Assembly (NCBI RefSeq): GCF_030348765.1
Contig: NZ_JAUCEU010000007.1
Coordinates: forward strand, 3,052,001-3,116,000
Length of the DNA: 64,000 nt
Direction: 5' to 3'
DNA from: Neobacillus sp. CF12
GTDB lineage: Bacteria > Bacillota > Bacilli > Bacillales > Cytobacillaceae
Shown: in pieces, positions 1 through 12,388 of the stretch
How the letters are laid out: every line of letters begins with the position of its first letter
How positions within the stretch are numbered: position 1 is the first letter of the stretch
Program-made: the position numbers and the translations under genes
Notes under the pieces: generated by a model
Seen by the model: only the letters and a program-made list of their open reading frames with translations
Databases searched by the model: none
Told to the model about the DNA's origin: nothing

Positions 1-1504
1 GATATCCAATCATGCCCGCAATTTCATAGATTTTTAACTGGCTGTTTTTCAACAAGGACTTTGCCTTCTCCATCCTGATTCTTACGATGTAATCAGAGAT
101 ATTTTCGTTAAATTCCTGTTTAAATTTCCTCGAGATATATTCTCTGCTGATATAGAAATGGTCTGAAATCTCCTGTAGTTTTACATCCCGGTCATAATTT
201 TCCTGAAGGTACTTTTCAATATCAATAATGATATTATTATTCTTTTGCAGTGTGCTTTTCTTTACTTTCTTTAAAAAAATGGAAATTTCACGCTTAATTC
301 TCTTTTTATACGCTTCTAGTTTAAACGTGCCGTTTGAATCGAAAAATAAATCAACCCGCTCTTCAATATCTTCCGGAGCCTTAAATGAAATATTGTAATG
401 CTTAAACCACTTATTGCTGATAACCATATACTCATTTTCTAAATTTATCACCTGTCTTACAGATAAATAGTCCAATTCTGTTATGTCCTTTTCGATTCGA
501 TCCATTAATTCTTCAAAAGCCCTAATTTCTCCGGTTTGAATAGCCATTTCTATATCTGAAGAATATGCAATCAAACTCTTTAGGGATGGAGCTGTATCGA
601 TATCTGACACATAGACTCTTCTTCGACTATCAGTCAATATATTTCTATTTAATATAACCTTTCGCGCATGGTGATATGAATCTTTCAACTTCGAACTGTT
701 ATTTACAGCTTTCCCGGCTGCAATCGGACAAGAGATATCTAACATATTTTTTAGTGTCTTATAGATATGGACTAATATCTCTTCTACCAACTCAAACTTA
801 TCCCAAAAAATCAGTACAATTTCACCCTTTTTAGATAAGTAACGAAAACCAATTCCATTCCCATTTTCCTTCATGATTTCGTTAATAATATTCAAAATCG
901 TAAAATACGTTAAATCTCGATCTCCTTGAAACGCCTCCATTGTTTTTCCGTCCACTCGAACAATAGCGGCTTTATAATCACGTGACTGTTTTAACCAGCC
1001 GAATTCTTCATATAAATCTTTCTGGAAATGTTCGCTATTTACTAGCTGTGTTAGTTTGCGATCTCGATAAACAGGAGTCATTTCATTAATTAGCAGTGAG
1101 CTTGTTTCTTTTCTCCGCCTCTCATCTTCTTCTTTCTTCCATTCATTCACCGCTTTTTCCAAGGTTTGATTTAAAATATCCGGTTCAATAGGCTTTAAGA
1201 GATAGTCTGAACTGCCGAAATGGATCGCTTTTCTCATATAATGATAGTCATCGTAACCTGTCACTACAATCGTTTTACTGTTGGTGTGATTTTCTTTGAT
1301 CCACTCTAAAAGCTGAGTTCCATCCATTTTTGGCATCTTCATATCAGAAAAAATGATCTCAGGACGGATGGTTTGGATTAGCTCAATAGCTTCTTCACCG
1401 TTTCCTGCTTCATATATTTCACCTATTCCATTTTGCTCCCAATGTGCTAGAATCTTAATTCCATCTCGGACATGTTTTTCATCATCAACAATCAACGCCT
1501 TCAT
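1..1504 (-). CDS. AraC-type response regulator (YesN-like), 3' end cut by window edge
   Basis: The reading frame runs from an ATG at 1504 off the left edge, so the C-terminus is missing. It opens with MKALIVDDEKHVRDG, a receiver domain with the acidic pair DD at residues 7-8, and SDMKMPKMDG carries the phospho-acceptor Asp. The middle region is a long linker of unassigned fold. The last visible part reads YLQENYDRDVKLQEISDHF, the start of an AraC helix-turn-helix domain. Its ATG overlaps the stop of the upstream histidine kinase (ATGA), so the two are translationally coupled. It probably controls the divergent ABC sugar importer. The family is certain; the target is inferred from position. 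Confidence 0.9.
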   Translation of the reverse strand, partial: MKALIVDDEKHVRDGIKILAHWEQNGIGEIYEAGNGEEAIELIQTIRPEIIFSDMKMPKMDGTQLLEWIKENHTNSKTIVVTGYDDYHYMRKAIHFGSSDYLLKPIEPDILNQTLEKAVNEWKKEEDERRRKETSSLLINEMTPVYRDRKLTQLVNSEHFQKDLYEEFGWLKQSRDYKAAIVRVDGKTMEAFQGDRDLTYFTILNIINEIMKENGNGIGFRYLSKKGEIVLIFWDKFELVEEILVHIYKTLKNMLDISCPIAAGKAVNNSSKLKDSYHHARKVILNRNILTDSRRRVYVSDIDTAPSLKSLIAYSSDIEMAIQTGEIRAFEELMDRIEKDITELDYLSVRQVINLENEYMVISNKWFKHYNISFKAPEDIEERVDLFFDSNGTFKLEAYKKRIKREISIFLKKVKKSTLQKNNNIIIDIEKYLQENYDRDVKLQEISDHFYISREYISRKFKQEFNENISDYIVRIRMEKAKSLLKNSQLKIYEIAGMIGY

Positions 1505-3321
1505 GAATGTTCCACCTCTTTCGGCATTACCTTCGGGATTTGGATGGTAACCGTAAAACCACCTTCTTCATTCCGGTTAACTGACAGCTTTGCCTGGTTA
1601 TGATAATAAATCTGTAATCGGTCATAAATATTTTTTAGCCCTATCGCTTCTCTTTGGGTGTCTGCTTTTGAAATGCCATGAACCAGTTCCATGCGAATTT
1701 TCTCAAGATGATCATCGCTAGGACCCATTCCATTATCCTTTATAGAGATTAAGACCATATTGTCGTTCTCGAGAAATGCATCTATTTGAATCCATGCTTT
1801 TTCTATGTGCTGATCAAAGCCATGCTTAAAACAATTTTCCACAACGGGCTGTAAAATCATTTTTGGAACGGATATCGCTTTGACTTCATCTTCGATATTC
1901 AGTTCAAATTCAAACTGCTCTTCAAAGCGCTGTTTTTGCAGTAATAAATAGGATTTCACATGATTCAACTCGGAGGTAAATGGAACAATATCATCCTTCA
2001 TATTCATACTGTATCGCATAATCGTTGATAAGGATGTCAGTAATGAATACACCGGAACCGCATTTAATTTTAATGCCAATGTCCCAATTGACTGAAAGGC
2101 GTTATAAAGGAAATGCGGATTAATTTGTGATTGCAGCACCCGCAGCTGTGATGCTTTGTTTTCTATCTCTAATTTATATTCACTCTCAATCAACTCATCT
2201 ATTTTCGCAATCATTCGTTTAAAATGCCTTCCCAGCATTCCAATTTCATCACTGCCTAATGATTCAAAATCAGCTTTCAATTCACCTTTCTCGACTTTCT
2301 TCATATTGTCGATTAACACTTTTATGGGTGCTGTTAGCTTAAAGGAAACAAACATGGTCCCCAGTAATGCAAATATAAGTGTAGCCAAACCAATCAAAAT
2401 ATTGATGATAACAGTTTCTCTTGCACCCTGATAAAGAACATCATAAGGGATTCGTTTTACGATAGACCAGTCCTTAAACGAATCTGTGAATGTTTCATGG
2501 ACGATGACACCCGTAAACTGCTTGTCCTTCCATTCGAAACTTTTCCTGCCTTTCGGTTCCTTTTTTACCTGTTCAAACCACTTTTCATTATTTTCCTTTC
2601 CAATCTCTTTTTCATTTGAAGAGTAAATAATCATTCCCTTTTCATTCATAATATATAGGTCTTCGACGTCTTTCGTATATAATCGTTCGGAGATTGCACT
2701 AATTCTAGAAAGATTAATATCTATCGATAAAAAACCCAAAACATCTGCTAATGGGACATCCCGAATTACATTATGGAAGCTTAATACATTCACCTTCTGC
2801 GAATTAGGAATAACCGAGATATTGTTATAGCTATAAATCTCGTGCGGAGGTTCAATAAGGGAATAGCCCTCTATGGTGGTTAACATCCGATAGTAAGGGT
2901 GTGAAAATATATTTTCATAAGTTGCCCTGCCGCTGATTCTCGAATGATAATTGGTGAATGATTCCTTTTCTTCATGAATATAAAGATGCATTTGTTCAAT
3001 TTCAGGACGCGTATTAAATAAATAGGCAAGTACTCTGCGCACTTCTTCTTGATTCACAACCAAGTTGGTGGAGACCCCATTTCGCATTACATTCATAAAA
3101 GGAGTATATCGATAAGGGACCGATGACATTTGGGCAATATCATTTAAATATACAGTCAGCTCTTCCTTGCCTTTTATAAGCAAGTCATGATTTGTTGAAA
3201 CAGAGCGTTCATTAAGTGACTGGGTCGTGTAAAAATAAGTAACAGTGATGGCTGTCCCAAAAGGGAGAACTGTTACAAGCATTAAAAAGATAATAAGCTT
3301 TTTTCGAATACCCCATCGCAT
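1501..3321 (-). CDS. YesM-type sensor histidine kinase
   Basis: A 606-residue membrane kinase. A transmembrane segment lies near residues 9-31, followed by an extracellular sensor of about 270 residues (Cache-like by family), a second transmembrane segment near 300-325, then HAMP, the His_kinase domain with INPHFLYN as phospho-acceptor box, and an HATPase domain with the N-box VVENCFKHG and G-box IKDNGMG. This is the architecture of carbohydrate-sensing YesM/LytS-family kinases. It overlaps the response regulator by 3 nt. No strong ribosome binding site stands directly before the chosen ATG; the best GGGAGG lies about 40 nt upstream, so the start is uncertain. It likely senses the sugar carried by the divergent importer. 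Confidence 0.9.
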   Translation of the reverse strand: MRWGIRKKLIIFLMLVTVLPFGTAITVTYFYTTQSLNERSVSTNHDLLIKGKEELTVYLNDIAQMSSVPYRYTPFMNVMRNGVSTNLVVNQEEVRRVLAYLFNTRPEIEQMHLYIHEEKESFTNYHSRISGRATYENIFSHPYYRMLTTIEGYSLIEPPHEIYSYNNISVIPNSQKVNVLSFHNVIRDVPLADVLGFLSIDINLSRISAISERLYTKDVEDLYIMNEKGMIIYSSNEKEIGKENNEKWFEQVKKEPKGRKSFEWKDKQFTGVIVHETFTDSFKDWSIVKRIPYDVLYQGARETVIINILIGLATLIFALLGTMFVSFKLTAPIKVLIDNMKKVEKGELKADFESLGSDEIGMLGRHFKRMIAKIDELIESEYKLEIENKASQLRVLQSQINPHFLYNAFQSIGTLALKLNAVPVYSLLTSLSTIMRYSMNMKDDIVPFTSELNHVKSYLLLQKQRFEEQFEFELNIEDEVKAISVPKMILQPVVENCFKHGFDQHIEKAWIQIDAFLENDNMVLISIKDNGMGPSDDHLEKIRMELVHGISKADTQREAIGLKNIYDRLQIYYHNQAKLSVNRNEEGGFTVTIQIPKVMPKEVEHS

Positions 3322-3521
3322 ACAATCATGGTTAGTCTTGCATTGTTTAAAAAACTAACCTGTCCTCCCTTGCAACATTTTTAGAACATTGTAGCACAAC
3401 TTTGAATTGCCTTTAATAGGGTAATATTTTGACTTGTTCAATATTTTCCACCCTAGTGGTCAATGTAAGCCGTTTCATAATTTTCTACAATCTCTAAAAT
3501 AAGGGTATGGAGGTGCAGGGA

Positions 3522-4490
3522 ATGAATAACGAAAGTAAGTTGGATACGGTTAAGGGGGCAGCCCTCACAAATCAGAAAAGCTTGAATGTTTCTAAGTCAG
3601 TTTCTTTTTGGAATAAGAAGAAATGGAAAGATGCTGGGTTATTTACCCTTTTTGTAGGTCCGGTTTTATTAGCTTTTATACTTATAGTTTTAATCCCATT
3701 CTTTACAGGTATATATTATGCATTTACTGATTGGAACGGGGTAACAGGTTCCGTCAAATGGGTGGGACTAGATAATTTCAAATACTTATTTACAGAGGAC
3801 AAGCAATTTCAAACGTCCTTCATTCTTACAACAAAATACACAGTCGTAGCCATTATTTTAACGAACCTAATCGGGTTTGGATTAGCCTTACTAGTAGCAC
3901 AAAAGTTGAAAGCAAAAAACGTCTTACGCACAGTTTTCTTCATGCCTAACTTAATCGGCGGATTAATCCTAGGTTTTATCTGGCAGTTTATTTTTGTAAA
4001 AGGATTTGCATCCTTAGGTGAATTAACGGGGATTCCTCTATTTGAACTAGCATGGTTAGGGGATGCGAAGACAGCATTCTGGGGAATTGTCATCGTCAGT
4101 GTTTGGCAGGGTGCAGGTTACATTATGATTATCTATATTGCTGCCCTGCAGAATGTACCGCAGGAATTAATTGAAGCAGCAAGAATTGACGGAGCTAATC
4201 GATTCCAAATCCTTCGTCATATCACCATGCCGCTTGTTGCACCAGCAGTAACAATTTGTTTATTTTTAACAACCGCTTCATCCTTTAAAGTCTTTGATGC
4301 TAACCTGTCATTGACAAACGGCGGCCCTTTTAAATCAACAGAAATGCTGGCGCTAAACATTTATACAGAAGCATTTGTTAATAACCGGTACGGTATCGGT
4401 GAAGCAAAAGCATTAATTTTCTTCATTGTCGTAGCAGCGATTACCGTCCTTCAAGTTACAATTTCAAAGAAAAGGGAGGTTGAATCCTAA
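3522..4490 (+). CDS. CUT1 sugar ABC transporter permease (MalF/UgpA type)
   Basis: An inner-membrane permease with about six transmembrane segments and the EAA loop EAARIDGANRFQILRHI, which contacts the ATPase. I place the start at the ATG at 3522, giving MNNESKLD, because GGAGGTG at 3509-3515 is ideally spaced for it; the ATG at 3507 lies inside that ribosome binding site. The next permease starts within its stop codon (TAATG). No ATPase gene is present in the cluster, as is usual for Bacillus CUT1 importers that share MsmX. The substrate cannot be read from the sequence. Confidence 0.92.
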   Translation: MNNESKLDTVKGAALTNQKSLNVSKSVSFWNKKKWKDAGLFTLFVGPVLLAFILIVLIPFFTGIYYAFTDWNGVTGSVKWVGLDNFKYLFTEDKQFQTSFILTTKYTVVAIILTNLIGFGLALLVAQKLKAKNVLRTVFFMPNLIGGLILGFIWQFIFVKGFASLGELTGIPLFELAWLGDAKTAFWGIVIVSVWQGAGYIMIIYIAALQNVPQELIEAARIDGANRFQILRHITMPLVAPAVTICLFLTTASSFKVFDANLSLTNGGPFKSTEMLALNIYTEAFVNNRYGIGEAKALIFFIVVAAITVLQVTISKKREVES

Positions 4491-5317
4491 TGGGCAACAG
4501 GTATACATGGAGAACATCGATTGTTGAAATCCTTGCGATCCTGCTAGGTCTTCTCTTTTTAGTTCCTTTCTATTATGTGTTTTCAAACTCCTTGAAACCA
4601 TTTGCTGAAATTTTAACCAACACCTCGGCCCTGCCAAAAGTGTTGATGTTTGATAACTATGTAAATGCATTCGAAAAATTACAGTTCTTAACTGTATTTA
4701 AAAACTCGTTAATCATTACTATTGGCAGCAATATCGTTCTCGTTATCTTTTGTTCGATGGCTGCGTACATGTTAGTTCGTACCAAAAAGAAAATCAGCAA
4801 TATCATTTTCATGACATTCGTTGCCGCAATGATCATTCCGTTCCAATCACTCATGATTCCTCTTATTAAAACAGCGGGTAACTTGGGACTATTAAATAGC
4901 ATCTGGGGACTTGTCTTCATGTACCTTGGCTTTGGATCGGGAATGACCATCTTCTTATATCACGGTTTTATCAAAGGGATTCCATTAGAGCTTGAAGAAG
5001 CAGCAATTATCGATGGCTGTTCACGGTTTGGGGTTTTCTGGAGAATTGTTTTTCCACTATTAAAACCAATTACTGTCACCATCGTTATCTTAAACAGCTT
5101 ATGGATTTGGAATGACTTCTTATTACCATCATTGGTTCTTCAAGATCCAGAGTTACGGACGATTCCATTGGCAACTTTCTTCTTCTTTGGGCAGTATACA
5201 AAGCAATGGGATTTAGCACTTGCAGCATTAGTAATTGGTATCATTCCATTATTAATTTTCTTCTTTACCATGCAAAAACATATTATCCAAGGAATTACCA
5301 GCGGTTCTATTAAGTAG
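4490..5317 (+). CDS. CUT1 sugar ABC transporter permease (MalG/UgpE type)
   Basis: The second membrane subunit of the importer, 275 residues, with six predicted transmembrane segments and the EAA loop LEEAAIIDGCSRFGVFWRI. The start overlaps the previous stop (TAATG) and has GGGAGG at about 4474-4479. It forms a heterodimer with the upstream permease. A perfect hairpin follows in the gap before the binding-protein gene. Confidence 0.92.
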   Translation: MGNRYTWRTSIVEILAILLGLLFLVPFYYVFSNSLKPFAEILTNTSALPKVLMFDNYVNAFEKLQFLTVFKNSLIITIGSNIVLVIFCSMAAYMLVRTKKKISNIIFMTFVAAMIIPFQSLMIPLIKTAGNLGLLNSIWGLVFMYLGFGSGMTIFLYHGFIKGIPLELEEAAIIDGCSRFGVFWRIVFPLLKPITVTIVILNSLWIWNDFLLPSLVLQDPELRTIPLATFFFFGQYTKQWDLALAALVIGIIPLLIFFFTMQKHIIQGITSGSIK

Positions 5318-5325
5318 GGAACAAC

Positions 5326-5354
5326 CTCTGCTGTCAAAATACCAGACAGCAGAG
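5326..5354 (+). other. intercistronic stem-loop between permease and binding-protein genes
   Basis: CTCTGCTGTC at 5326-5335 pairs perfectly with GACAGCAGAG at 5345-5354 across a 9-nt loop. It is followed by AU-rich sequence rather than a U run, so it is not a typical terminator. It more likely acts in mRNA processing or stability, letting the binding protein be made in excess over the permeases. Confidence 0.6.
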
Positions 5355-5394
5355 ATTTATAAATATATAATTATCATTCTAGGGGGAAAAACAA

Positions 5395-6687
5395 ATGGCA
5401 TTTAAAAAGTATTCATTGGTCGCAGGTTTACTATCCGCTTCACTTCTTTTAGGAGCTTGTTCTAGCGACAGTACATCTGGGGATAAAAAAAGCAGCGGTA
5501 GTAAGGACGATAAAGTTGTAGTGGATATCTTCCAAGGAAAAGTTGAAATTGCTGACCAATTGAAAGCGTTAACAGATGAATATACGAAACAAAACCCAAA
5601 AGTTACATTTAACATTGAAACAGTAGGCGGCGGTGCCGATGGCGCTGCAGCTCTTAAAGCAAAATTCGCCTCTAACCAAGCACCTGATATTTTTACAAAT
5701 GGCGGTGACCAGGAAGCTTTAGTGTGGAAAGATAAATTTGAAGATTTATCAGACCAGACTTGGATCAAGGATGCCTTTGAAGGTACTTTAGATGGAATGA
5801 CGATCGATGGAAAAGTATACGGAATGCCTTTTAATATGGAAGGGTACGGATTTGCCTACAACAAAAAATTATTTGAAAAAGCTGGGATTAAAGAGATCCC
5901 AACAACATTCTCTGCGCTAGAAGAAGCAGCGAAAAAGCTTAAAGATGCCGGCATTACTCCATTCTCAATCGGTTACGCTGAATGGTGGGTATTAGCCAAC
6001 CACGGGATGAATGTTCCGTTTGCTTACCAAGAAGATCCAGATGCTTTCATTAAAGGTTTAAATGAAGGTACATCAAAAATTGAAGGAAATAAAGAATTCG
6101 ATAGTTTCTTCAAACTATTAGATTTAACAATGAAGTATGGTAACAAAAATCCATTAACAACAGACTATAACACGCAAGTAACACTATTTGCTACAGGTGA
6201 AGCAGCAATGATTCAGCAAGGTAACTGGATTCAGCCAATGCTTGATAAATTAGATCCAAACTTGGAAGTTGGCTTCATTCCATTAGCACTTAGCGATGAT
6301 CCTGCCCAATCAGATAAGTTAATGATTGACGTACCAAGCAACTGGGTTATCTACAACAAAGCACCTGAAGCAGACAAAGAAGCTGCCAAAGACTTTTTAA
6401 ATTGGATGGTTACATCTGAAGAAGGTAAAACAGCACTGACGAAGGAATTTAAATATATTCCTGCCTTTAAAAACATTGAAGCAAATCCTGAAGATATTGG
6501 AGCACTAGGTGCGGACCTTCTTAAATATTCTCAAGAAGGAAAAGCCTACCAGTGGCAATTCATGAAATATCCTGATGGTGCAGGTCAAGAGTTTGGTGCA
6601 ACCCTGCAAGCATATGTAGGCGGCCAAAAATCAAAAGAAGAAGCCATGAAAGCACTAGATGCAACATGGGCTAAATTGAAGAAATAA
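5395..6687 (+). CDS. extracellular sugar-binding lipoprotein of ABC importer
   Basis: A 430-residue family 1 solute-binding protein. The signal peptide ends in the lipobox LGAC with Cys22 as the lipidated residue, followed by a Ser/Gly/Lys linker. The mature domain shows the CUT1 pattern, including APDIFTNGG and YGMPFNMEGYGFAYNKKLFEKAGI. AGGGGG precedes the ATG. It delivers a sugar or oligosaccharide to the two upstream permeases. The order permease-permease-binding protein is the reverse of the more common one. Confidence 0.92.
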   Translation: MAFKKYSLVAGLLSASLLLGACSSDSTSGDKKSSGSKDDKVVVDIFQGKVEIADQLKALTDEYTKQNPKVTFNIETVGGGADGAAALKAKFASNQAPDIFTNGGDQEALVWKDKFEDLSDQTWIKDAFEGTLDGMTIDGKVYGMPFNMEGYGFAYNKKLFEKAGIKEIPTTFSALEEAAKKLKDAGITPFSIGYAEWWVLANHGMNVPFAYQEDPDAFIKGLNEGTSKIEGNKEFDSFFKLLDLTMKYGNKNPLTTDYNTQVTLFATGEAAMIQQGNWIQPMLDKLDPNLEVGFIPLALSDDPAQSDKLMIDVPSNWVIYNKAPEADKEAAKDFLNWMVTSEEGKTALTKEFKYIPAFKNIEANPEDIGALGADLLKYSQEGKAYQWQFMKYPDGAGQEFGATLQAYVGGQKSKEEAMKALDATWAKLKK

Positions 6688-6697
6688 TAATACAATC

Positions 6698-6740
6698 AAA
6701 GCACAATGGAACTTATCATTCGTTCCATTGTGCTTTTTAT
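6698..6740 (+). terminator. Rho-independent terminator of ABC operon
   Basis: AAAGCACAATGGAAC at 6698-6712 pairs with GTTCCATTGTGCTTT at 6722-6736, a 15-bp perfect stem, followed by further T residues. Confidence 0.9.
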
Positions 6741-6766
6741 CCTATTAAAAAATATGGGGGATTTTT

Positions 6767-7522
6767 ATTTATAAACTAAATGAATATGTTGCCTTAATCA
6801 CTGGTGTAAGTCATGAAAATGGAATTGGAGCCGCTATCTGCAATAAATTAGCTTCTGAAGGGGCGGATATTTTCTTTACCCATTGGCGTTCTGATGCGAA
6901 TTGGATTAAACAGTTTGAAGACAGCATCAAAGAATATGGTGTTCGTTGTGGAAATTTAGAAGTTGATTTGGCTGATCCAAGCGCACCGTTTCATTTACTA
7001 GATGTTGTTACTGCTGAATTAAGTATACCTGCCATTCTAGTTAATAATGCAGCTCATTCCTCAAGTGATGGGTATATGGATTTGGACGCAAAAACACTAG
7101 ATGATCATTATGCCGTAAATATGAGAGCTACTTTCCTATTATCTGTAGAATTTGCTCGTCGGTTTAGACAATCCCAACATGCGATGGGCAGGATTATTAA
7201 CCTTACATCCGGTCAAGCACTTGGCCCAATGCCTGGTGAATTAGCTTATGCGGCAACCAAGGGGGCAATTTCTGCCTTTACCCTTTCCTTATCTGCAGAA
7301 CTTGCTCCTCTTGGTATTACAGTTAATGCAGTAAACCCAGGACCTACGGATACCGGATGGATGAACGAAGAAATCAAACAGGCGATATTGCCAAAGTTCC
7401 CATTAGGGCGTATTGGAATTCCTGGAGATGCAGCACGCCTCGTTGCATTCCTTGCCAGTGAAGAAGCAGAGTGGATTACAGGACAGATATTGAATTCAGA
7501 AGGTGGATTTTTAAGAAGCTAG
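6767..7522 (+). CDS. SDR-family oxidoreductase with apparent ATT start
   Basis: A short-chain dehydrogenase of about 251 residues. The first ATG in frame is at 6968, but the open frame upstream encodes an intact Rossmann glycine motif, VALITGVSHENGIGAAI, so the true start lies earlier. There is no ATG, GTG or TTG in frame there. The best candidate is ATT at 6767, six nt after GGGGG at 6756-6760, giving YKLNEYVALITG after the initiator. Later motifs are NNAAH, the catalytic Tyr-Lys pair in YAATKGA, and NPGPTDTGWM. Substrate unknown. A mutated ATG start and poor expression is the alternative. Confidence 0.8.
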   Translation: MYKLNEYVALITGVSHENGIGAAICNKLASEGADIFFTHWRSDANWIKQFEDSIKEYGVRCGNLEVDLADPSAPFHLLDVVTAELSIPAILVNNAAHSSSDGYMDLDAKTLDDHYAVNMRATFLLSVEFARRFRQSQHAMGRIINLTSGQALGPMPGELAYAATKGAISAFTLSLSAELAPLGITVNAVNPGPTDTGWMNEEIKQAILPKFPLGRIGIPGDAARLVAFLASEEAEWITGQILNSEGGFLRS

Positions 7523-7575
7523 GCGTTTATTATTGACCAAGAAGGGGTGCCCAAGTCGGACACCCTGTTGATCAC

Positions 7576-7968
7576 TTATTCTCTATCCGGACTATTTACC
7601 ATAATCCCAGCGACTTGTGTTAACCGGTCATAAAACGCAAGTCCCGCTGGTGTATCATAAAGACCAATTTCTTGAAAGCTTTCTTTCATACAGCTAAGCC
7701 AGCACTGTGCTCTTCTTGGTGTAACCTCAAAGGGAAGATGACGATGCTGCATTGCCGGCGGTCCGAATTCCTGGCTATAAAGTGCTGGACCACCCAAGAA
7801 CTGTGGAAGGAACATTCTTTGTTTCCTCATAATTTCCTCCATATCCCCTTCAAACAACGGCCGTAACTCAGGATCTGCATAAACTCTTGGATAAAAAGCC
7901 GCAACAAGCTTATCAATGGTATCCTGACCGCCAATTTCACTATAAAGTGTTTTAAATTTATATTCCAA
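7576..7968 (-). CDS. truncated haemoglobin, group II (YjbI-like)
   Basis: A 130-residue globin of the 2-on-2 type. It has the B-helix Phe-Tyr pair (AAFYPRVY), a proximal His in MQHRHLPF and the G-helix Trp (QCWLSCM) typical of group II, as in Bacillus YjbI. Such proteins bind O2 or NO in the cytoplasm. GGGGTG precedes the ATG. It stands alone, convergent with the SDR gene. Confidence 0.93.
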   Translation of the reverse strand: MEYKFKTLYSEIGGQDTIDKLVAAFYPRVYADPELRPLFEGDMEEIMRKQRMFLPQFLGGPALYSQEFGPPAMQHRHLPFEVTPRRAQCWLSCMKESFQEIGLYDTPAGLAFYDRLTQVAGIMVNSPDRE

Positions 7969-8053
7969 GTTCTACACCCCTTTTACTTTCTTTTGATTAT
8001 AAAGATAAAGGCGATAGTTTTTCGTGATTTAAATCACACTTTTACGAAATAAC

Positions 8054-8446
8054 TTAGTTCATGCTCGGTGCAACTAGTTCTACTTTAATTCGATCTGGAT
8101 CCTCAAAGAAAACAGCGTAATAGTTTTTTCCACCTGCATACGGATGCTTGTTTTGATATAGGATTGGTATTCCCTTCTCTATTAATACCTCCGTTATTTC
8201 ATCAACATGCTCCTTAGACCTTGCATGAAACGCGAGATGGTTAAGCCCTACTCTGCAGCGATGGTATGGAACATCCAAGTATCTTTCTTCAGCCTGCACA
8301 AATACAAGATAGGTTTCTCCATGTTTCCAGCTAATACCATGATCCCACTTTTGAAATTGAACATAACCCAATTCCTTTAGAAACCACTCCCAGAATTCGT
8401 TTGTCTTACTAAGATTAGAAACATAAATTTCAATATGGTGAAGCAT
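8054..8446 (-). CDS. VOC-family (glyoxalase/dioxygenase fold) protein
   Basis: A 130-residue single-copy vicinal-oxygen-chelate protein. It starts MLHHIEIYVSNLSKTNEFWEWFL and ends with FFEDPDRIKVELVAP, the beta-alpha-beta-beta-beta halves with a metal-ligand His near the start and a Glu near the end. Reaction and substrate are not predictable. GGGGAA precedes the ATG. Confidence 0.85.
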   Translation of the reverse strand: MLHHIEIYVSNLSKTNEFWEWFLKELGYVQFQKWDHGISWKHGETYLVFVQAEERYLDVPYHRCRVGLNHLAFHARSKEHVDEITEVLIEKGIPILYQNKHPYAGGKNYYAVFFEDPDRIKVELVAPSMN

Positions 8447-8465
8447 GTTTGTATTCCCCTTTCGT

Positions 8466-8497
8466 GAAAAAAACCGGCAGCCAATGGGCTTACCGGT
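8466..8497 (-). terminator. terminator of the bglP-GH1 operon
   Basis: On the minus strand ACCGGTAAGCCC pairs with GGCTGCCGGT around a short loop (8473-8496), followed by a run of T residues. It sits directly after the GH1 stop codon. Confidence 0.88.
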
Positions 8498-8511
8498 GCT
8501 TTTCCTCTATC

Positions 8512-11904
<3,393 letters not shown>

Positions 11905-11910
11905 CTATTT

Positions 11911-11997
11911 TTTCAAAAAAATAACCTGAGCAACTCAAAATGGACATGTGTTCCATTCGAGTTACTCAGGTTTTGCCTGCTTTACCAGTAACAATCC
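11911..11997 (-). promoter_or_regulatory. LicT RAT antiterminator plus terminator, unit 3 of 3 before bglP
   Basis: The 29-nt RAT (11969-11997, minus strand) begins GGATTGTTACTG and ends GCAGGCAAAACC, matching the SacY/LicT/BglG target. Its 3' end overlaps a terminator whose arms (11952-11973 and 11923-11944) pair over about 21 bp and are followed by a T run. Binding of dimeric LicT to the RAT excludes the terminator. Confidence 0.95.
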
Positions 11998-12090
11998 TGT
12001 TTTGTTTTATTTAGTTTTTGCAGTGTTTCATGAAGGTATTCACAGCTGGCCATTACTTGCGATTACCTCACATAAGGGACAATGATGTTA

Positions 12091-12167
12091 ATAAAAAAAA
12101 CCTAAATCAGAACATACCACATTGGCAGTCATGATTTAGGTTTTGCCTGCTTTACCAGTAACAATCC
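12091..12167 (-). promoter_or_regulatory. LicT RAT antiterminator plus terminator, unit 2 of 3 before bglP
   Basis: RAT at 12139-12167 on the minus strand is identical base for base to the one at 11969-11997. It overlaps a terminator with arms AACCTAAATCA (12099-12109) and TGATTTAGGTT (12132-12142), followed by eight T residues on the minus strand. Confidence 0.93.
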
Positions 12168-12210
12168 TAAGAAAGAATTATTATTTATTTTTCGTTGTCC
12201 CTTTAAAACC

Positions 12211-12283
12211 AAAAAAACCTAAATTGCACGTCAAAAATATGACACTACAATTTAGGTTTTGCCTGCATAATCAGTAACAATCC
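12211..12283 (-). promoter_or_regulatory. LicT RAT antiterminator plus terminator, unit 1 of 3 before bglP
   Basis: First unit met by RNA polymerase. RAT at 12255-12283 (minus strand) differs from the other two only in the apical loop. Terminator arms are AACCTAAATTG (12216-12226) and CAATTTAGGTT (12248-12258), followed by a T run. Confidence 0.93.
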
Positions 12284-12320
12284 TAAGAAATTAATAAGTT
12301 GTTTATTAATTTGTATCCAT

Positions 12321-12350
12321 AGAATAGCATGCGCTTTCATTCACTGTCAA
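12321..12350 (-). promoter_or_regulatory. bglP promoter with overlapping cre site
   Basis: On the minus strand TTGACA (12345-12350) and TATTCT (12321-12326) are separated by 18 bp. Between them TGAAAGCGCATGCT (12326-12339) fits the CcpA consensus TGWAARCGYTWNCW with one mismatch, so CcpA would occlude the promoter. This suits catabolite repression on top of LicT control. Confidence 0.75.
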
Positions 12351-12388
12351 CGTTTTCTTTTCAAAAAAAATAATGGTATAAAGTGGAA

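Noticed and set aside
3464..3477. cre site (TGTAAGCCGTTTCA) before the ABC operon
   Set aside because: The central CG is displaced and two consensus positions fail; too weak to annotate.
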